The position numbers and the translations under genes were made by a program. Shown piece by piece: positions 29,327 through 30,595 of a DNA stretch of 30,595 nt. A model generated the notes under the pieces. It saw only the letters and a program-made list of their open reading frames with translations, made no database searches and was not told where the DNA came from. Each line of letters starts with the position of its first letter. Position 1 is the first letter of the stretch. Source of the DNA: a virus; IMG/VR virus record IMGVR_UViG_3300025671_000326, positions 1 through 30,595 of that record; one strand, written 5' to 3'.

Positions 29327-29905
29327 ATGATTATATACAAAATAACCAATGAAATCAATGGTAATTTTTATATTGGAAAAACTACAAAAACTATTGAAGA
29401 GAGGTTTAGAAATCATCTCTACGAGTCATCATACAAAAGAAGTAACACTCCCTTATACAAGGCAATTAGGAAATATGGGAAAAATAATTTTACCATAAAA
29501 ATTGTAGAATGTGAAGTTCCCGTATTAGAACTTGATGATAGAGAAAAGTATTGGATTGAAAAACTACAACCTCATTACAATCTAACTAAAGGTGGAGAGG
29601 GAGGAGATACATCAAACTCCCCAAACTTTATTCAATCAATGAAAGAATATCATAAAAGAAAACCAAGAGAAGAATATGCAACATATGGAATGTTGGGGAA
29701 AACTCAACCTAAATCATCAAGAGAAAAAGTTTCAAAGGCCAACTCGTATCCAGTAGTATGTGAAGGAAAAGAGTTTCAATCAATAAAAAAAGCAGAAGAA
29801 TACTACAGAGCCTTAGGAACACCAAAATCTGTAAGGAAAAGAATTGATAGTCCCAAACATAAAGATTGGTATAGAATTAGACCTAAAAGAGTTATACACA
29901 GATAA
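29327..29905 (+). CDS. GIY-YIG homing endonuclease, plus strand
   Basis: This 192-aa protein has MIIYKITNEINGNFYIGKTT (GIY-YIG core), Arg in TIEERFRNHL, RKYGKNNFTIKIVE, the Glu in DREKYWIEKLQPHYN and a C-terminal DNA-binding region with a helix-type repeat (GKEFQSIKKAEEYYRALG, like intron-encoded nuclease repeats). It is a paralogue of the nrdA-associated enzyme. It is the only plus-strand gene, lies between the AbrB-like gene (convergent, 4 bases apart) and gp44 (divergent), and probably targets one of these in related phages. Confidence 0.88.
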   Translation: MIIYKITNEINGNFYIGKTTKTIEERFRNHLYESSYKRSNTPLYKAIRKYGKNNFTIKIVECEVPVLELDDREKYWIEKLQPHYNLTKGGEGGDTSNSPNFIQSMKEYHKRKPREEYATYGMLGKTQPKSSREKVSKANSYPVVCEGKEFQSIKKAEEYYRALGTPKSVRKRIDSPKHKDWYRIRPKRVIHR

Positions 29906-29909
29906 TTCA

Positions 29910-30059
29910 TTACGACTCATCAATTTTCCTCAATTCAAAAGAACCGTCTTTACAGTCAATCCATTCTAACACATCTCCTTCTTTCCATCCAGTTTCTTGG
30001 AGAATTTCTTCTGTGAATGTCAATACTCCATCATCATCAATAGTCAATGTTGTTTTCAT
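29910..30059 (-). CDS. AbrB/MazE-like small DNA-binding protein
   Basis: This 49-aa protein reads LTIDDDGVLTFTEEILQETG, then WKEGDVLEWIDCKDGSFELR and KIDES. The swapped-hairpin pattern (strand, helix, GW-x-EGD, strand, DGS-F-LRK) is that of SpoVT-AbrB domains, which bind DNA as dimers and are often antitoxins or regulators; no toxin is adjacent. ATG 30059 overlaps the upstream stop (ATGA). Confidence 0.7.
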   Translation of the reverse strand: MKTTLTIDDDGVLTFTEEILQETGWKEGDVLEWIDCKDGSFELRKIDES

Positions 30060-30595
30060 ACCCATTCAGGTTTACGGTTAGGTAATCGAAGGTAATTATC
30101 CTTTACCCAAGGTTTAGATGCAATATACATCTTATACTTTGTATAGATATCAACAGTTTCATTATACTTGAACTCATCAGGTCCTGCAAACACAAAGGGT
30201 TTAGGACCCTTACCACTACGTCCTGTGGGATCTCCAGTTGGGAGAATGGTCTTAGCATGAAGTAGAGTACCTTCACAGGTATGAACCTTACCATACCTCA
30301 ACGTATACTCCTTACAAAGGGCCAATCCATGAGACAAGAGCCACTGCCAGTTCATCACAAAATCATTTGCCCATATGGTACAGGGATGATTCCTAAAAGA
30401 CCCTTTATCCGTCTTGTAGGGGGTTCCATCGACCTTAGGGAGGGTTCCAAACCCATGACCCCATTTCTCAGAACACACAATGGCAAGCATCTGACAGGTC
30501 TCTAAAGGCATCTTAACGATGTGTTTGTCAGGAAGAACCCTTGCAGATTCCCAAGGGTCCGGAGAAGTAATAAAAATATTGATGGGAAGACCCTC
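30056..30595 (-). CDS. Pyrimidine-dimer-glycosylase-like conserved phage protein, 5' end missing
   Basis: The frame is open to the window edge (179 codons visible). The first residues (GLPINIFITSPDPWESARVL, PDKHIVKMPLETCQML) and the later NHPCTIWANDFVMNWQWLL and LRYGKVH are the hallmark blocks of a widespread phage protein that is often annotated as pyrimidine dimer DNA glycosylase-like. The true start is only a few residues outside. Repair activity is not proven for this type, so the name is tentative. It overlaps the AbrB-like gene by 4 bases. Confidence 0.72.
   Translation of the reverse strand, partial: EGLPINIFITSPDPWESARVLPDKHIVKMPLETCQMLAIVCSEKWGHGFGTLPKVDGTPYKTDKGSFRNHPCTIWANDFVMNWQWLLSHGLALCKEYTLRYGKVHTCEGTLLHAKTILPTGDPTGRSGKGPKPFVFAGPDEFKYNETVDIYTKYKMYIASKPWVKDNYLRLPNRKPEWV

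Noticed and set aside
1-30595. CRISPR arrays, insertion sequences, attachment sites
   Set aside because: No spaced repeat series, transposase motifs or terminal inverted repeats were seen; the mobile genes present are homing endonucleases and the intein.

Overview
This window is a piece of an AT-rich, T4-like marine myovirus genome, most like a cyanophage or a related pelagic phage. The evidence is a near-continuous minus-strand run of overlapping genes that includes T4-type gp44, gp62, RegA, gp43, UvsX, gp41, gp61, NrdA and NrdB. These are mixed with genes typical of marine T4-like phages (Hsp20, MazG-like, a 2OG-Fe(II) oxygenase, Sm-like proteins) and T4-type late promoters (TATAAATA). No host genes or photosynthesis genes are visible. 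Only one gene, a GIY-YIG endonuclease at 29327-29905, lies on the plus strand.

Layout in the direction of transcription, from high to low coordinates. Positions 30595-27225 hold a truncated glycosylase-like protein, a small AbrB-like protein, the plus-strand endonuclease, clamp loader gp44, an Sm-like protein, gp62 and RegA. Positions 27174-25255 hold a terminator, Hsp20, a second terminator, a conserved hypothetical, a glutaredoxin-like protein without cysteines, a 46-aa gene and two more Sm-like proteins. Positions 25255-19192 hold the DNA polymerase split into two genes around an HNH endonuclease, then UvsX, an oxygenase and helicase gp41. Positions 19192-16387 are small accessory genes, including MazG and a partial duplicate of its 3' end. 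Positions 16352-6821 are a late, virion-like block containing probable internal head proteins (one with a nucleotidyltransferase domain, one with an HNH domain) and one tRNA-Ala with its own sigma70-like promoter. Positions 6819-742 hold primase gp61, a fractured nrdA, nrdB and a hypothetical. Positions 721-1 hold a GIY-YIG-like gene and a truncated secreted protein.

The standout system is the fractured ribonucleotide reductase gene. nrdA is two separate ORFs that end and begin with the two halves of a split intein, and a free-standing GIY-YIG endonuclease gene lies between them. The splice junction falls directly before the cysteine aligning with the thiyl-radical cysteine (E. coli Cys439), so neither half alone can be an active enzyme. 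The endonuclease start is covered by a 14-bp inverted repeat with an exact TATAAATA late promoter in its loop, and the promoter-side arm carries a 14-nt copy of the nrdA sequence beside the intein insertion point. This is the layout known for I-TevI (RNA hairpin block on readthrough transcripts, late promoter inside, operator resembling the homing site). The HNH gene that splits gp43 has a comparable arrangement.

Replication (gp41, gp43, gp44, gp61, gp62, UvsX), dNTP supply (NrdAB) and translational control (RegA) would act together early. The late promoters would drive the internal head proteins and the endonucleases. All calls come from reading the sequence and from remembered families; no database search was possible.
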